Positions 45,710 to 53,436 of a stretch of 64,000 bases of DNA are shown one piece after another. The position numbers and the translations under genes are program-made. The notes beneath the pieces were generated by a model, which was not told the DNA's origin, searched no databases, and worked only from the letters and a program-made list of their open reading frames with translations. Source of the DNA: Streptomyces megasporus (GTDB taxonomy: Bacteria; Actinomycetota; Actinomycetes; Streptomycetales; Streptomycetaceae); the NCBI RefSeq assembly GCF_000718985.1, contig NZ_JODL01000014.1:1-64000 (forward strand), given 5' to 3'. How positions within the stretch are numbered: the stretch's first letter is position 1; each line of letters opens with the position of its first letter.

Positions 45710-47112
45710 CCGACCACCCCACCCCGGTGCACGACGGTGTGCACGACGGCGAGCACGACAGCGAGCACGACGGCGTGTACGACCTCGTCGGCGTCGGCAT
45801 CGGCCCGTTCAACCTCTCCCTGGCCGCGCTCTGCGACGGCGTGCCGGAGCTGAACGCCCTCTTCCTGGACCGCCGGCCCGCCTTCTCCTGGCACCCGGGC
45901 CTGCTGCTGGAGGGCACCGTCCTCCAAGTGCCGTTCCTGGCCGACCTGGTGACGATGGTCGACCCCACCAGCCGCTGGTCGTACCTGAACTACCTGCGCG
46001 AGCACGAGCGGCTGTTCCCGTTCTTCTTCTCCGAGCGGTTCCACATCCCGCGCCGCGAGTACGACCACTACTGCCGCTGGGTCGCCGAGCGCCTGCCGTC
46101 CTGCCGTTTCGACGCCGAGGTCACCGCCGTGGAGTGGGACGCGGCGGCCGGGGCGTTCGCGCTCGCGCACCGCTCGGCGGACGGACGCCGGGCGCGCGTC
46201 CTGGCCCGTCGGGTCGTCCTGGGCGTCGGCACGTCCCCGAGCGTGCCCGAGCCGCTGCGCCCCCTGCTCACGCCCGCGCACGCCGGGCGCGTCCTGCACA
46301 GCGCCGACTACCGCGCCCACCGCGCCGCCCTGGCCGAGCGGGACGACGTCACGGTGATCGGCGCGGGCCAGTCCGGCGCCGAGGTGGTGCTCGACCTGCT
46401 GCGGCACCAGGACGGCCAAGGGCGCGGCGGCCCGTACGTGCGCTGGCTGGCGCGCACCCCGGCGTTCGCGCCCATGGAGTACTCCAAGATCGGGCTGGAG
46501 CACTTCACGCCCGACTACGTCCGCTACTTCCGCGGTCTGCCCGAGGCCACCCGCGAGCGACTGGTGCGCGCCCAGTGGCAGCTCTACAAGGGGGTCAGCG
46601 AGGAGACGCTCGCCGACATCCACGACGAGCTGTACGAGCGGACCATCGGCGGCGGACGGCCCCGCGCCGACCTCCACCCCGGCGTGGAGGTCACCGCCGC
46701 GCGGGAGGACGGCGACGGCTACGTCCTCACCTGCCGCCACGCCGAGCAGGGCACGGAGTTCGAGGTGCGCACCTCGGCGGTGGTGGCCGCCACCGGCTAC
46801 GCGGCCGTGCGCCCGGCCTTCCTGGAGTCCCTGGAGAAGCTCGTCGACCGGGACGACAAGGGCCGCTACCGCGTCGACGGCTCCTACCGCGTCGCCCTCG
46901 ACGCGACCGTCACCGGCACGCTGTACGTCCAGAACGCCGAGCTGCACACCCACGGCGTGGGGACGCCCGACCTGACCCTGGGCGCGTGGCGGGCGGCGAC
47001 GATCCTCAACTCCGCCGCCGGACGGACGGTGGTGAAGGTCCCCGACCGCGTGGCCTGGACGACCTTCGGGGCGCCCGAGCCCGGGCCGCGGACCGGGGAG
47101 GCCGCGCGATGA
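45706..47112 (+). CDS. Flavin-dependent amine N-hydroxylase (IucD/RhbE-like)
   Basis: NADPH- and FAD-dependent monooxygenase of 468 residues that hydroxylates a primary amine on the way to a hydroxamate. FAD motif GIGPFN at 31-36, NADPH motif GAGQSG at 219-224 and the C-terminal ATGY at 362-365 are all present. The substrate here is probably 1,3-diaminopropane or its conjugate, not lysine, as in RhbE. The N-terminus (residues 9-23) is an unusual His-Asp tract, HDGVHDGEHDSEHDG, generated by a tandem DNA repeat at about 45730-45773. GTG start overlaps the ligase stop by 4 bases. Confidence 0.9.
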   Translation: MTDHPTPVHDGVHDGEHDSEHDGVYDLVGVGIGPFNLSLAALCDGVPELNALFLDRRPAFSWHPGLLLEGTVLQVPFLADLVTMVDPTSRWSYLNYLREHERLFPFFFSERFHIPRREYDHYCRWVAERLPSCRFDAEVTAVEWDAAAGAFALAHRSADGRRARVLARRVVLGVGTSPSVPEPLRPLLTPAHAGRVLHSADYRAHRAALAERDDVTVIGAGQSGAEVVLDLLRHQDGQGRGGPYVRWLARTPAFAPMEYSKIGLEHFTPDYVRYFRGLPEATRERLVRAQWQLYKGVSEETLADIHDELYERTIGGGRPRADLHPGVEVTAAREDGDGYVLTCRHAEQGTEFEVRTSAVVAATGYAAVRPAFLESLEKLVDRDDKGRYRVDGSYRVALDATVTGTLYVQNAELHTHGVGTPDLTLGAWRAATILNSAAGRTVVKVPDRVAWTTFGAPEPGPRTGEAAR

Positions 47113-48944
47113 CCCCCTCCCTCCCCGGAATACCCCGTGCCGCCTGGGCGGAGGCGGGCCGGAGACTGCTGGTCAAGGCCGTCGAGGAGTTCGCGTACGA
47201 GGAGCTGCTCACCCCCGTGCCCGGTCCCGAACCCGGCACCTGGCGGTTGGAGCCGGGGGACGGCGTCCGGTGGACGTTCCGCGCCGACCGCGGCGCCTTC
47301 GGCTCCTGGCGCCTCGTCCCCGGCACCCTCCGCCGCCACCCGGAGCCCGGCGACGGCGAGGAGGCCGGTCCCGAGCGGCTGCTGCTCGACGTCCGCCCGG
47401 CGCTCGGCTGGGACGGTCCCACCACCGCCGAGGTGCTGCGCGAGCTGACCGCCACCCGCCGCGCCCAGGCCGAGACCATCGCCCGCGACCTGCCCGCCGC
47501 CGACCTCGCCGACCTGGACCACGTGGCCCTGGAGGCCCACCAGGACGGCCATCCCTGCATGCTGCTCAACAAGGGCCGGCTGGGCTTCTCCGCCTCCGAC
47601 GCCGCCGCCTACGCTCCCGAGGCCGCCGGCGAGGTGCGGCTGCGCTGGGCTGCGGTGCACACCTCCCTGGCCTCCTACGCGGGCGTTCCCGGTCTGGACG
47701 AGGAGACCCTGCTCGCCGAGGAGTTGGACGCCGCCACCCGTGGGCGCTTCACCGCCGCCCTGGCCGACGCCTGCGCCGAAGGCCCTTACGAAGCAGGGGA
47801 GTTCGTCTGGCTGCCGGTGCACCCCTTCCACTGGGACGAGGCCGTCGAACCCCTCTTCGCGCCCTACCTCGCCGACGGCCGGATCGTCCCGCTCGGCGAG
47901 GGCCCGGACCGCTACCGGCCCCTCCAGTCGATCCGCACCCTCGCCAACCTCGACCACCCCGGGCGCCGCGACGTCAAGGTCCCCCTCCTGATCCGCAACA
48001 CCCTGGTGTGGCGCGGGCTGTCCACCGAGCCGACCGGGGCCGCGCCCGACGTCAGCGCCTGGCTCCACGCGCTCCGCGACGCCGACCCGTACCTGAGGGA
48101 CGAGCTGCGCTTCCACCCGCTGGGCGAGGTGGCGTCCGTGGCCGTGCGCCACCCGCTGTACGCGTCGGTGACGGACGCCCCGTACCGCTACCACGAGCTG
48201 CTGGGCGCGGTGTGGCGCGAACCGGTGAGCGCGCTGCTGCGCGACGGCGAGAAGGCCCGCACCATGGCCGCCCTGCTGAAGGTCGGCTCGGACGGGAGGG
48301 CGCTCGTCGCCGAGCTGGTGGAACGTTCCGCCCTGGCCCCGCGCGACTGGCTGGCCCGCTTCCTCGCGGCCCTGCTGCCCGGCCTGCTGCACTGCCTCCA
48401 CCGCCACGGCGTCGCGTTCTGCCCGCACGGCGAGAACACCGTCGTCCTCCACGACGCCGCCGAGGTTCCGATCGGGATCGCCCTCAAGGACTTCGCCGAG
48501 GACGTCAACCTGCTTCCCGGCGACCGTCCCGAGTACGCCGGGCTGTCGGAGCGCGCCGACGCCGTCCTGCTCCGCTGGCCGGCGCGCGAGCTGGCGCACT
48601 CGCTGCTGAGCGCCGTCTTCGCGGGCCACTTCCGCTTCTTCGCGCCCCTCGTCGAGGAGCATCTGGGCGTCCCCGAGGGGGAGTTCTGGGCGCTGGTGCG
48701 CGCCGAGGTGGACCGCCACCGCGCCCGCTTCCCCGAACTCAAGGACCGCTTCGAGGAATTCGGCCTGCTCGCCCCCGTCTTCGACCGGGTGGCGCTCAAC
48801 CGCGAGCAGCTCCTGGGCGGCGCCTTCCACGACCGCGCCGAACGCGACGAGGGCTTCGACGTCGTCCACGGCACCGTCCCCAACCCCCTGGCCGATCCCC
48901 CTCCCGGCGCACCCCCCACCGATGAACGCGAGGAGCCGACGTGA
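47109..48944 (+). CDS. NIS siderophore synthetase, IucA/IucC family (RhbF-like)
   Basis: Second ATP-dependent NIS ligase, 611 residues, expected to attach the second amine arm to the citryl intermediate. Motifs: GHPCMLLNKGRLGFS, LPVHPFHWDEAV, KVPLLIRNTLVWRGLS, FCPHGENTVV and ALKDFAEDVNLL. It is clearly different from the first ligase in this operon, which fits a two-step assembly like RhbC/RhbF or IucA/IucC. ATG overlaps the hydroxylase stop by 4 bases; its own stop overlaps the GS-like gene. The last 30 residues are Pro-rich. Confidence 0.9.
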   Translation: MTPSLPGIPRAAWAEAGRRLLVKAVEEFAYEELLTPVPGPEPGTWRLEPGDGVRWTFRADRGAFGSWRLVPGTLRRHPEPGDGEEAGPERLLLDVRPALGWDGPTTAEVLRELTATRRAQAETIARDLPAADLADLDHVALEAHQDGHPCMLLNKGRLGFSASDAAAYAPEAAGEVRLRWAAVHTSLASYAGVPGLDEETLLAEELDAATRGRFTAALADACAEGPYEAGEFVWLPVHPFHWDEAVEPLFAPYLADGRIVPLGEGPDRYRPLQSIRTLANLDHPGRRDVKVPLLIRNTLVWRGLSTEPTGAAPDVSAWLHALRDADPYLRDELRFHPLGEVASVAVRHPLYASVTDAPYRYHELLGAVWREPVSALLRDGEKARTMAALLKVGSDGRALVAELVERSALAPRDWLARFLAALLPGLLHCLHRHGVAFCPHGENTVVLHDAAEVPIGIALKDFAEDVNLLPGDRPEYAGLSERADAVLLRWPARELAHSLLSAVFAGHFRFFAPLVEEHLGVPEGEFWALVRAEVDRHRARFPELKDRFEEFGLLAPVFDRVALNREQLLGGAFHDRAERDEGFDVVHGTVPNPLADPPPGAPPTDEREEPT

Positions 48945-50299
48945 TCGACGACTACCAGCAATTGCGTGCCGAGGCCGAGGCGGGCCGTGTCGAGGAGGTC
49001 CTCGTCGCCGTCCCCGACCTCCAGGGCCGGCTGATGGGCAGCCGGCTGTCCGTCCCCCACTTCCTGGAGCGGGCGGTCCACGACGGTTTCGGCGCCTGCC
49101 TCTACCTGCTGTCCACCGACGTGGAGATGGACACCGGCCCCGGCTACGCCATCGACGCCTGGAACAGCGGTTTCGGCGATTTCGTCCTGCGCCCCGACCC
49201 GTCCACCCTCCGCACCCGGCTGCCCTGGGACGACGGCACCGCGCTCGTCCTCGCCGACGCCGTCTGGCCCGGTGGGGCGCCGGTGGAGGTCGCCCCCCGC
49301 CACATACTCCGCACCCAGCTCGACCGCCTCGCCGAACGCGGCCTCGTCGCGTACGCCGGGACCGAGCTGGAGTTCCTCGTCTTCACCGCCTCCTACCGCG
49401 AGGCGTGGGAGCGCCGCTACGCCGACCTGCGGCCCGCCACCCGCTACAACGTCGACTACTCCCTCCAGGGGCTGGAGGACATCGAGCCGGTCGTCCGCCG
49501 CATCCGCCGCGAGATGGTCCGCGCCGGGCTGGAGTTGGAGACGGCCCGCGCGGAGTGCCACCCGGGCCAGTACGAGATCGTCTTCCGCTACACGGAGGCG
49601 ATGGCCACCTGCGACCACCACGTCTTCTTCAAGGACGGCGCCAAGCGGATCGCCGCCGCCGAGGGCACGGCGCTCACCTTCATGCCGAAGTTCGACGGGG
49701 GCGAGGGCAACTCCTGCCACGTCCACCTCTCGCTGCGCGACGAGGACGGCGCCCCCGTCCTCGCCGACGAGGGCGCGGACGGGGGCATGTCGGAGACGAT
49801 GCGCCACTTCGTCGCCGGGCAGCTCGCCTGCCTGCCCGACCTGCTCCTGCTGATGGCGCCCAACGTCAACTCCTACAAGCGCCTCCAGCCCGGCGCGTTC
49901 GCCCCGACGGGCATCGCCTGGGGGCCCGACAACCGCACCTGCCCGATACGGGTGGTCGGCTCGGGGCCGTCGCTGCGCATCGAACACCGGGTGCCGGGCG
50001 GGGACGCCAACCCGTACCTGGCCGTCGCCGCCATGGTGGCCGCGGGCCTGTACGGCATCGACAACCGTCTCCCCCTCCCGCCGCCCCACACCGGCAACGC
50101 CCTCGCCGACCCCGCCGTCCCCCGCCTGCCCGCCACCCTCGGCGAGGCCCTGCGCCGCTGGGAGAACAGCGACGTCGCGGCCAAACTCCTCGGTGAGGAG
50201 GTCGTCGCCCACTACGCCCGCGCGGCCCGCACGGAGCTGGCGGCCTTCGAACGCGCGGTCACGGACTGGGAGCGGATGCGGGGGTTCGAGCGGCTGTGA
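48941..50299 (+). CDS. Glutamine-synthetase-like ligase in the siderophore operon
   Basis: Member of the GlnA/PuuA superfamily, 452 residues, forming a gamma-glutamyl or similar amide with ATP. Metal and substrate residues are recognisable: TELEFLVF, ECHPGQYEI, GNSCHVHLSL, NSYKRLQPGAFAPTG with RTCPIRV, and RIEHRVPGGDANPY. It lacks the adenylylation-tyrosine context of housekeeping GlnA and looks closer to gamma-glutamyl-polyamine ligases. GTG overlaps the NIS ligase stop by 4 bases, so it is a genuine operon member. It may glutamylate a diamine intermediate or the siderophore itself, or protect against free diamine; these are inferences. Confidence 0.87.
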   Translation: MIDDYQQLRAEAEAGRVEEVLVAVPDLQGRLMGSRLSVPHFLERAVHDGFGACLYLLSTDVEMDTGPGYAIDAWNSGFGDFVLRPDPSTLRTRLPWDDGTALVLADAVWPGGAPVEVAPRHILRTQLDRLAERGLVAYAGTELEFLVFTASYREAWERRYADLRPATRYNVDYSLQGLEDIEPVVRRIRREMVRAGLELETARAECHPGQYEIVFRYTEAMATCDHHVFFKDGAKRIAAAEGTALTFMPKFDGGEGNSCHVHLSLRDEDGAPVLADEGADGGMSETMRHFVAGQLACLPDLLLLMAPNVNSYKRLQPGAFAPTGIAWGPDNRTCPIRVVGSGPSLRIEHRVPGGDANPYLAVAAMVAAGLYGIDNRLPLPPPHTGNALADPAVPRLPATLGEALRRWENSDVAAKLLGEEVVAHYARAARTELAAFERAVTDWERMRGFERL

Positions 50300-50306
50300 G
50301 GACGTT

Positions 50307-50345
50307 GTTCAGGACGCGGAAGTCTCAGGCGTCCGCGTCCTGAAC
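50307..50345 (+). terminator. Terminator of the siderophore operon
   Basis: Perfect 14-bp stem GTTCAGGACGCGGA (50307-50320) with its complement (50332-50345) and an 11-base loop, 8 bases after the last stop codon. Confidence 0.85.
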
Positions 50346-50766
50346 GCATACCCGCCACATACTCCATCGCCGAAGCGCGAGGCGCGCCATGCCCTCCTCA
50401 CCGAGCACGTCGGCCACACCGGCGCCTGACGATCGGCCACTCCACCCACCTCCGGAAGCAGCACGCCAAGCCGCCCATCGGAGGTGGAGCGGTTTCCGAT
50501 CCGGTCGGGCACGACTCGCCGATGCTCCACCCACGGCGCTCACGGGACGACGGCCTGTTCGACCGTTTCGCCCGCCACGTCGAAACGCAGTGGGAGCAGT
50601 GGCCTCCGGTCGGCGGTTGACCACGTGGACCACCCCGTCCGCCGGACTGGTGGCCGCCTCCGGGAAATTCCTCGGCGTCCGTGTCGATGAGGCCGCCTCC
50701 CGTTCGTCGTCATGGTGTACGGCGACCCGCCGTACGGGACGCGACAGCCCATCAAGGAGACGGACC
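50346..50766. other. Intergenic region with a possible gene fragment
   Basis: About 420 bases. A 32-residue plus-strand frame at 50522-50620 (DGLFDRFARHVETQWEQW) looks protein-like but has no ribosome site and may be the tail of a lost gene. GTACGGCG-ACCC-GCCGTAC at 50714-50732 is a small stem before the YCII gene. No transporter or acetyltransferase for the siderophore is found here. Confidence 0.4.
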
Positions 50767-51117
50767 GTGAAGTACATGCTGCTGATCCACGCCGGTGCGA
50801 CCGACGCCGACGGCGGTGCCGAAGGATGCGACGTCCAGGACTGGATGGCGTACGACAAGGCGGTGCGGGACGCGGGAATCCACGTCTCCGGCGAGTCGCT
50901 GGCGGATCTGGTCACCGCCACCACCGTCCGGGTCGGCCCGGCGGGCGACCGGATCGTCACGGACGGGCCGTTCGCCGAGACCCGCGAGGTGCTCGGCGGC
51001 TTCCTGGTCATCGACGTGCCGGACCTGGACGCCGCGCTCGACTGGGCCGCGCGCTGTCCCGGTGCGCGCGGCGGCGGGGCGGTCGTGGTGCGTCCGGTCG
51101 CCGAGTTCGGGGCCTGA
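50767..51117 (+). CDS. YCII (DGPF) domain protein
   Basis: 116-residue protein of the YCII/DGPF family with VKYMLLIHAG at the start and the signature TDGPFAETREVLGGF. These proteins form dimeric ferredoxin-like folds; their biochemical role is not settled. They are regularly encoded beside ECF42 sigma factors, and that holds here: the sigma gene begins 29 bases downstream. GTG start at 50767 with AAGGAGACGG upstream. The pair is probably one operon, with the YCII protein proposed in the literature as an effector or partner of the sigma factor. Confidence 0.9.
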   Translation: MKYMLLIHAGATDADGGAEGCDVQDWMAYDKAVRDAGIHVSGESLADLVTATTVRVGPAGDRIVTDGPFAETREVLGGFLVIDVPDLDAALDWAARCPGARGGGAVVVRPVAEFGA

Positions 51118-51146
51118 CGGGCGTGGGGCCGGGCAGAGGGCCGGGC

Positions 51147-52424
51147 GTGGAGCCGGGCGAGGTGCCGTCCGTGGCGGCGTCCGTCGGGGCGGTGTTCCGC
51201 GAGGAGCGCGGGCGGCTGCTCGCCGCCCTCGTCCGCCGCTTCGGCGATCTCGACCTGGCCGAGGAGGTGGCGTCCGAGGCGGTCGAGGCGGCGCTGACGC
51301 ACTGGCCGGTCGAGGGCGTCCCGAACCGGCCCGGTGCGTGGCTGCTGACGGTGGCCCGGCGCCGGGCCGTCGACCGGCTGCGGCGGGACCGGGCGTACGC
51401 CGCCCGGCTCGCCGTCCTCCAGGTGGAGGCGGACCGGGCCGCGCCCGCCCCGCCCGCGGACGCGGTCGGCGATCTGCCGGACGAGCGGCTGCAGTTGTTC
51501 TTCACCTGCTCCCACCCGGCCCTCGCGGCCGAGGACCGCACGGCGCTGATCCTGCGCTGCCTGGCCGGTCTGACGACGCCGGAAGTGGCGCGGGCCTTCC
51601 TCGTCCCGACCGCGACGGTGGCCCAGCGGATCGTGCGGGCGAAACGGAAGATCCGCGAGGCCCGCATCCCGTTCCGGGTGCCCGGCACCGACGAGTTGCC
51701 CGAGCGTCTGCCGGGGGTGCTCCAGGTCCTGTACTCGATCTTCACCGAGGGGTACGCGGCCGGTTCGGGGCCGACGTTGCAGCGGCTCGACCTGGCCGAG
51801 GAGGCCGTCCGGCTGACGCGGGTCCTGCGCCGGCTGCTGCCCGCCGAGCGGGAGGTCGCCGGTCTGCTCGCGCTGATGCTGCTGGTCCACGCGCGGCGCG
51901 ACGCCCGGACCGGCCCGGACGGCGGGATCGTCCTGCTCGCGGACCAGGACCGGAACCGCTGGGACCGCGCGATGATCGAGGAGGGACGCGGCCTGGTGCT
52001 CGCCGCGCTGACCGGCGGCCCGCCCGGCCCGTACGGGGTGCAGGCCGCGATCGCCGCCCTCCACGACGAGGCCGCGGGCCCGGCGGACACCGACTGGCCG
52101 CAGGTGGTGGCGCTCTACGACGTGCTGCTCGCCCTCGTCCCGTCCCCGGTCGTCGCGGTGAACCGGGCCGTGGCGGTGGCGATGCGCGACGGCCCCAAGG
52201 CGGGTCTGGCACTGCTCGACGGGCTGGCCGACGAGCCCCGGCTGCGCGGCCACCACCCCTACCAGGCCGCCCGGGGCGACCTGCTGCACCGGCTCGGCCG
52301 CCCCTTCGAGGCCGCCGCGGCCTGGCGGCGGGCGCTCGACCTGGCCGGCAACGAGCCCGAACGGGCTTCGCTGAGGCGCAGGTTGGGCGAGGTCGACCCG
52401 CCGGGCGGCACGGGCGGCGCGTGA
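51147..52424 (+). CDS. ECF42-type RNA polymerase sigma factor with C-terminal TPR-like extension
   Basis: 425-residue sigma factor. Region 2 (VFREERGRLLAALVRRFGDLDLAEE) and region 4 (LAGLTTPEVARAFLVPTATVAQRI) cover the first 190 residues. The remaining 230 residues are helical with TPR-like repeats (AVNRAVAVAMRDGPKAGLALLDGL), the mark of group ECF42. No anti-sigma gene is adjacent, as usual for this group, where the C-terminal extension is needed for activity. The GTG at 51147 has AGAGGG 6 bases upstream; another in-frame GTG at 51123 is possible. Targets usually include its own YCII-containing operon. Confidence 0.9.
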   Translation: MEPGEVPSVAASVGAVFREERGRLLAALVRRFGDLDLAEEVASEAVEAALTHWPVEGVPNRPGAWLLTVARRRAVDRLRRDRAYAARLAVLQVEADRAAPAPPADAVGDLPDERLQLFFTCSHPALAAEDRTALILRCLAGLTTPEVARAFLVPTATVAQRIVRAKRKIREARIPFRVPGTDELPERLPGVLQVLYSIFTEGYAAGSGPTLQRLDLAEEAVRLTRVLRRLLPAEREVAGLLALMLLVHARRDARTGPDGGIVLLADQDRNRWDRAMIEEGRGLVLAALTGGPPGPYGVQAAIAALHDEAAGPADTDWPQVVALYDVLLALVPSPVVAVNRAVAVAMRDGPKAGLALLDGLADEPRLRGHHPYQAARGDLLHRLGRPFEAAAAWRRALDLAGNEPERASLRRRLGEVDPPGGTGGA

Positions 52425-52940
52425 CGGCCCTCCCACCGCCGACCGCCGCCCATCGACCGCCGCCCGCCGCTCGTCGGGGCCCGTCCCTCACTCCGCTCCG
52501 CGGGCGTGCCGGCCCGACGAGGGCTCCGATGGGGGGCCGGGCCGCAGATCGGTTCGTAACTTTTCCGCTCACCGACAGATATGCACGGTGAACGGCGTTC
52601 GGCCGTGGTCGGATCGCGGGAGAGGCGACTCGGTGAAGGGTGCCGGAGCACGCGGCGTCCTTCCGACGCGACCACCACACGAGCCGAGGCGCCCTCGGCG
52701 CCGGCTCCACCGCGAGGGAGCCGGTCCGGCCCGGTGGGATCGGACGGACCCGGGTCGGACCGTCGCGGTCGGAGCCGGAGGAGACCGGGAAGCACCGCCC
52801 CCGGTCTCCCCGGCCGCTTTCGGGACGGACTCACCCGTTCCGGAAACGGCCGAAGGCCCGGCGGGGCGGCGGTCGACGCCGCCCCGCCGGGCCGGTGACT
52901 CCCTCTCCGGAAGCCAAGGTCGTACGGAGCCGGTGAGCCG
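52425..52940. other. Gene-free stretch of 515 bases
   Basis: No credible coding sequence on either strand. TCGTAACTTTTCCGC near 52553 is a local AT-rich spot. The right end holds the terminator of the minus-strand YeaQ-type gene. Several arginine-rich open frames are composition artefacts. Confidence 0.5.
52855..52893 (-). terminator. Terminator downstream of the GlsB/YeaQ gene
   Basis: Perfect 17-bp stem (52855-52871 with 52877-52893), 5-base loop, 48 bases past the stop of the minus-strand gene; TTCGG follows on that strand. Confidence 0.85.
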
Positions 52941-53204
52941 TCAGGCGCGCACCTTGGTGCGGTCCAGCGCGGCGATACCGAGCGCGGCCAGGGCGACTTG
53001 GATCAGCACCTGGATCCAGTCGACACCGTTGGTGTTCGCCACCCCGAGCCCCTCGGCGATGAACGTACCGATCAGGGCCGCGACGATACCGACCGCGATC
53101 GTCCACAGGACGCCGACGCGCTGCCGCCCCGGCAGGACCAGCCGTCCCAGCACGCCGATCACGATGCCGACGACGATCGCCGTGATGATGCCGGTTATCT
53201 CCAT
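52941..53204 (-). CDS. GlsB/YeaQ/YmgE-type small membrane protein
   Basis: 87-residue transglycosylase-associated family protein with three helices and Gly-rich turns: GIITAIVVGIVIGVLGRLVLPG, IAVGIVAALIGTFIAEGLG in two parts and a C-terminal helix. Such proteins anchor Asp23/Gls24 proteins or respond to envelope stress in other bacteria. Here it ends in basic KVRA. The ATG at 53204 follows AAGGTGA. Monocistronic with its own terminator. Role in this organism not known. Confidence 0.88.
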   Translation of the reverse strand: MEITGIITAIVVGIVIGVLGRLVLPGRQRVGVLWTIAVGIVAALIGTFIAEGLGVANTNGVDWIQVLIQVALAALGIAALDRTKVRA

Positions 53205-53436
53205 GACTTCACCTTTTCGTGTCGGTTCCTGTGGTTCCTTCTTCCCCGTTCGAACGCATGCACGCGAGGGTCCTGTCGAGGAGGCCGCCACCGGCCTTCC
53301 CTCACGGGCGAGTTGACGGATCGGGGCAACCGGCCGAGAAACCGCACGGCCGTCCCCTTCCCCGCCGCACACATGTCGCCGCCCGCCCCCGGTCGGGGGC
53401 GGGCGGCGACGCGTATGCGGTGAGGAAGGGTCCGGG

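Noticed and set aside
39532..50299. Desferrioxamine (des) cluster
   Set aside because: No lysine decarboxylase/acyltransferase/single NIS ligase set; two NIS ligases and an RhbA-RhbB pair point to citrate hydroxamates.
52588..53316. 242-codon plus-strand frame across the YeaQ region
   Set aside because: Pro/Arg-rich composition, partly antisense to a well-formed small membrane protein gene.
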